From: an uncultured Clostridia bacterium
Lineage (GTDB): Bacteria; Bacillota; Clostridia; Christensenellales; Borkfalkiaceae
NCBI GenBank assembly: GCA_947589585.1
Contig: CANQCA010000139.1
Coordinates: forward strand, 1 to 6,602
Direction of reading: 5' to 3'
DNA length: 6,602 nt
Position 1 is the first letter of the stretch; each line of letters starts with the position of its first letter. Below, one piece after another: positions 5,975 through 6,602 of the stretch. The notes under the pieces are model-generated. The model had not been told where the DNA came from and did no database searches. It saw only the letters and a list, made by a program, of their open reading frames with translations. Position numbers and translations under genes: made by a program.

Positions 5975-6602
5975 ATTCCTTGCGGGGGTCGATGTATTTG
6001 ACCGCACCCTGATCTTCCGCGAACCTGCCGTAGTGCCCCATCGCCTTCTCCCAAGCCTCGTTGGGGGTCAGGCCCTTCTTGATGAAGTCGGTCATCTTGC
6101 CGAGGGAGACAAATTCGTAGCCGATCACTTGATTGTCCTTATCGAGTGCGAGACGGGTGACATACCCCTCTGCCATCTCGAGATAGCGCACGCCCTTCGC
6201 CGCGGTCCCATACATAGTACCCACCTGCGAGCGAAGCCCCTTGCCGAGGTCCTCGAGCCCCGCGCCGATCACGAGCCCGTCGTCCGAGAACGCGGACTGC
6301 GTCCTGCCGTAGACGATCTGAAGGAACAGCTCGCGCATGGCGGTGTTGATGGCGTCGCAAACAAGGTCGGTATTCAAGGCTTCCAAAATCGTCTTGTGGG
6401 GAAGAATTTCCGCCGCCATTGCAGCGGAGTGCGTCATGCCCGAACAGCCGATCGTCTCGACGAGAGCCTCCTGGATGACGCCGCCCTTCACATTGAGGGT
6501 GAGCTTGCAGGCGCCCTGCTGGGGGGCGCACCAACCCACACCGTGGGTAAAGCCGTTGATGTCCGTGATCTGCTTTGCGCACACCCACTTGCCCTCTTCG
6601 GG
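5973..6602 (-). CDS. NifU-like iron-sulfur cluster assembly scaffold protein, 5'-truncated by window edge
   Basis: The last 209 residues of a protein of the IscU/NifU scaffold group that accompanies GGGtGRT proteins are visible. The frame stays open to the window end, with residues PEEGKW before the GTG at 6584, so the true start lies outside and the GTG is an internal Val. Features, counted from the first visible residue, are WCAPQQGAC (24-32), the cluster-ligand-type IGCSGMTHSAAM (51-62) and VCDAINTAM (81-89). A C-terminal extension (about 100-209) ends in KYIDPRKE and goes well beyond the roughly 125-residue IscU. Candidate ligands are C25, C32, C53 and C82. It probably holds or transfers an Fe-S cluster in the cytoplasm. 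The extension and the obligatory-looking pairing with GGGtGRT suggest a dedicated role rather than general ISC/SUF assembly. No cysteine desulfurase is visible in the window. Confidence 0.87.
   Translation of the reverse strand, partial: PEEGKWVCAKQITDINGFTHGVGWCAPQQGACKLTLNVKGGVIQEALVETIGCSGMTHSAAMAAEILPHKTILEALNTDLVCDAINTAMRELFLQIVYGRTQSAFSDDGLVIGAGLEDLGKGLRSQVGTMYGTAAKGVRYLEMAEGYVTRLALDKDNQVIGYEFVSLGKMTDFIKKGLTPNEAWEKAMGHYGRFAEDQGAVKYIDPRKE

Noticed and set aside
4918..6012. 364-codon + strand open frame opposite the GGGtGRT gene
   Set aside because: It is an antisense shadow: it starts inside the terminator hairpin, has no convincing RBS and shows no recognisable domain.
5962..6054. Upstream start extending the GGGtGRT protein by 31 residues
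   Set aside because: The extension lies inside the coding region of the scaffold gene and has a low-complexity arginine/glycine-rich sequence. The near-perfect Shine-Dalgarno lies between it and the conserved MALFEGYERR start.
6582..6584. GTG as the start of the NifU-like scaffold
   Set aside because: The frame stays open to the window edge, and the upstream residues (PEEGKWV) read on naturally into the conserved region. The protein family is longer than 203 residues as I recall it.

Overview
The window is about 60% GC by eye and is fully packed with protein-coding genes. One gene lies on the + strand (97-1395). Four genes on the - strand fill 1475-6602; the last of these is cut by the right edge of the window. 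I see no tRNA, rRNA, CRISPR array, insertion sequence or prophage gene. The organism is most likely an anaerobic, moderately GC-rich Clostridia-type Firmicute. This rests on the strong AGGAGG-type ribosome binding sites, the clean TTGACA/TACAAT promoter, and the GGGtGRT plus NifU-like gene pair, which I know mainly from anaerobic Firmicutes and some other anaerobes. It is an inference and does not reach genus level.

Left part, + strand: a textbook promoter (31-59) drives a 432-residue ArsB/NhaD-type inner-membrane transporter (97-1395). The gene ends at a strong hairpin terminator (1433-1473), which backs directly onto the 3' end of the convergent - strand gene.

Right part, - strand, read from right to left. 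First comes a NifU-like Fe-S scaffold protein (5' part outside the window). A GGGtGRT-family protein follows 11 bases later, and then an intrinsic terminator (4913-4950). Immediately after the terminator lies a second tightly coupled pair: a polytopic DUF1295 (steroid 5-alpha-reductase-like) membrane protein and a cytoplasmic family 31 glycoside hydrolase. In both pairs the Shine-Dalgarno sequence of the second gene overlaps the stop codon of the first.

Three things stand out. The conserved but functionally unassigned GGGtGRT/Fe-S-scaffold pair is the best candidate here for an undescribed system. The GH31 enzyme carries a 50-residue lysine-rich, histone-H1-like tail encoded partly by a 12-bp tandem repeat. 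The terminator sits so close to the DUF1295 start codon that the DUF1295-GH31 pair must be expressed by readthrough or from a promoter hidden inside the GGGtGRT gene.
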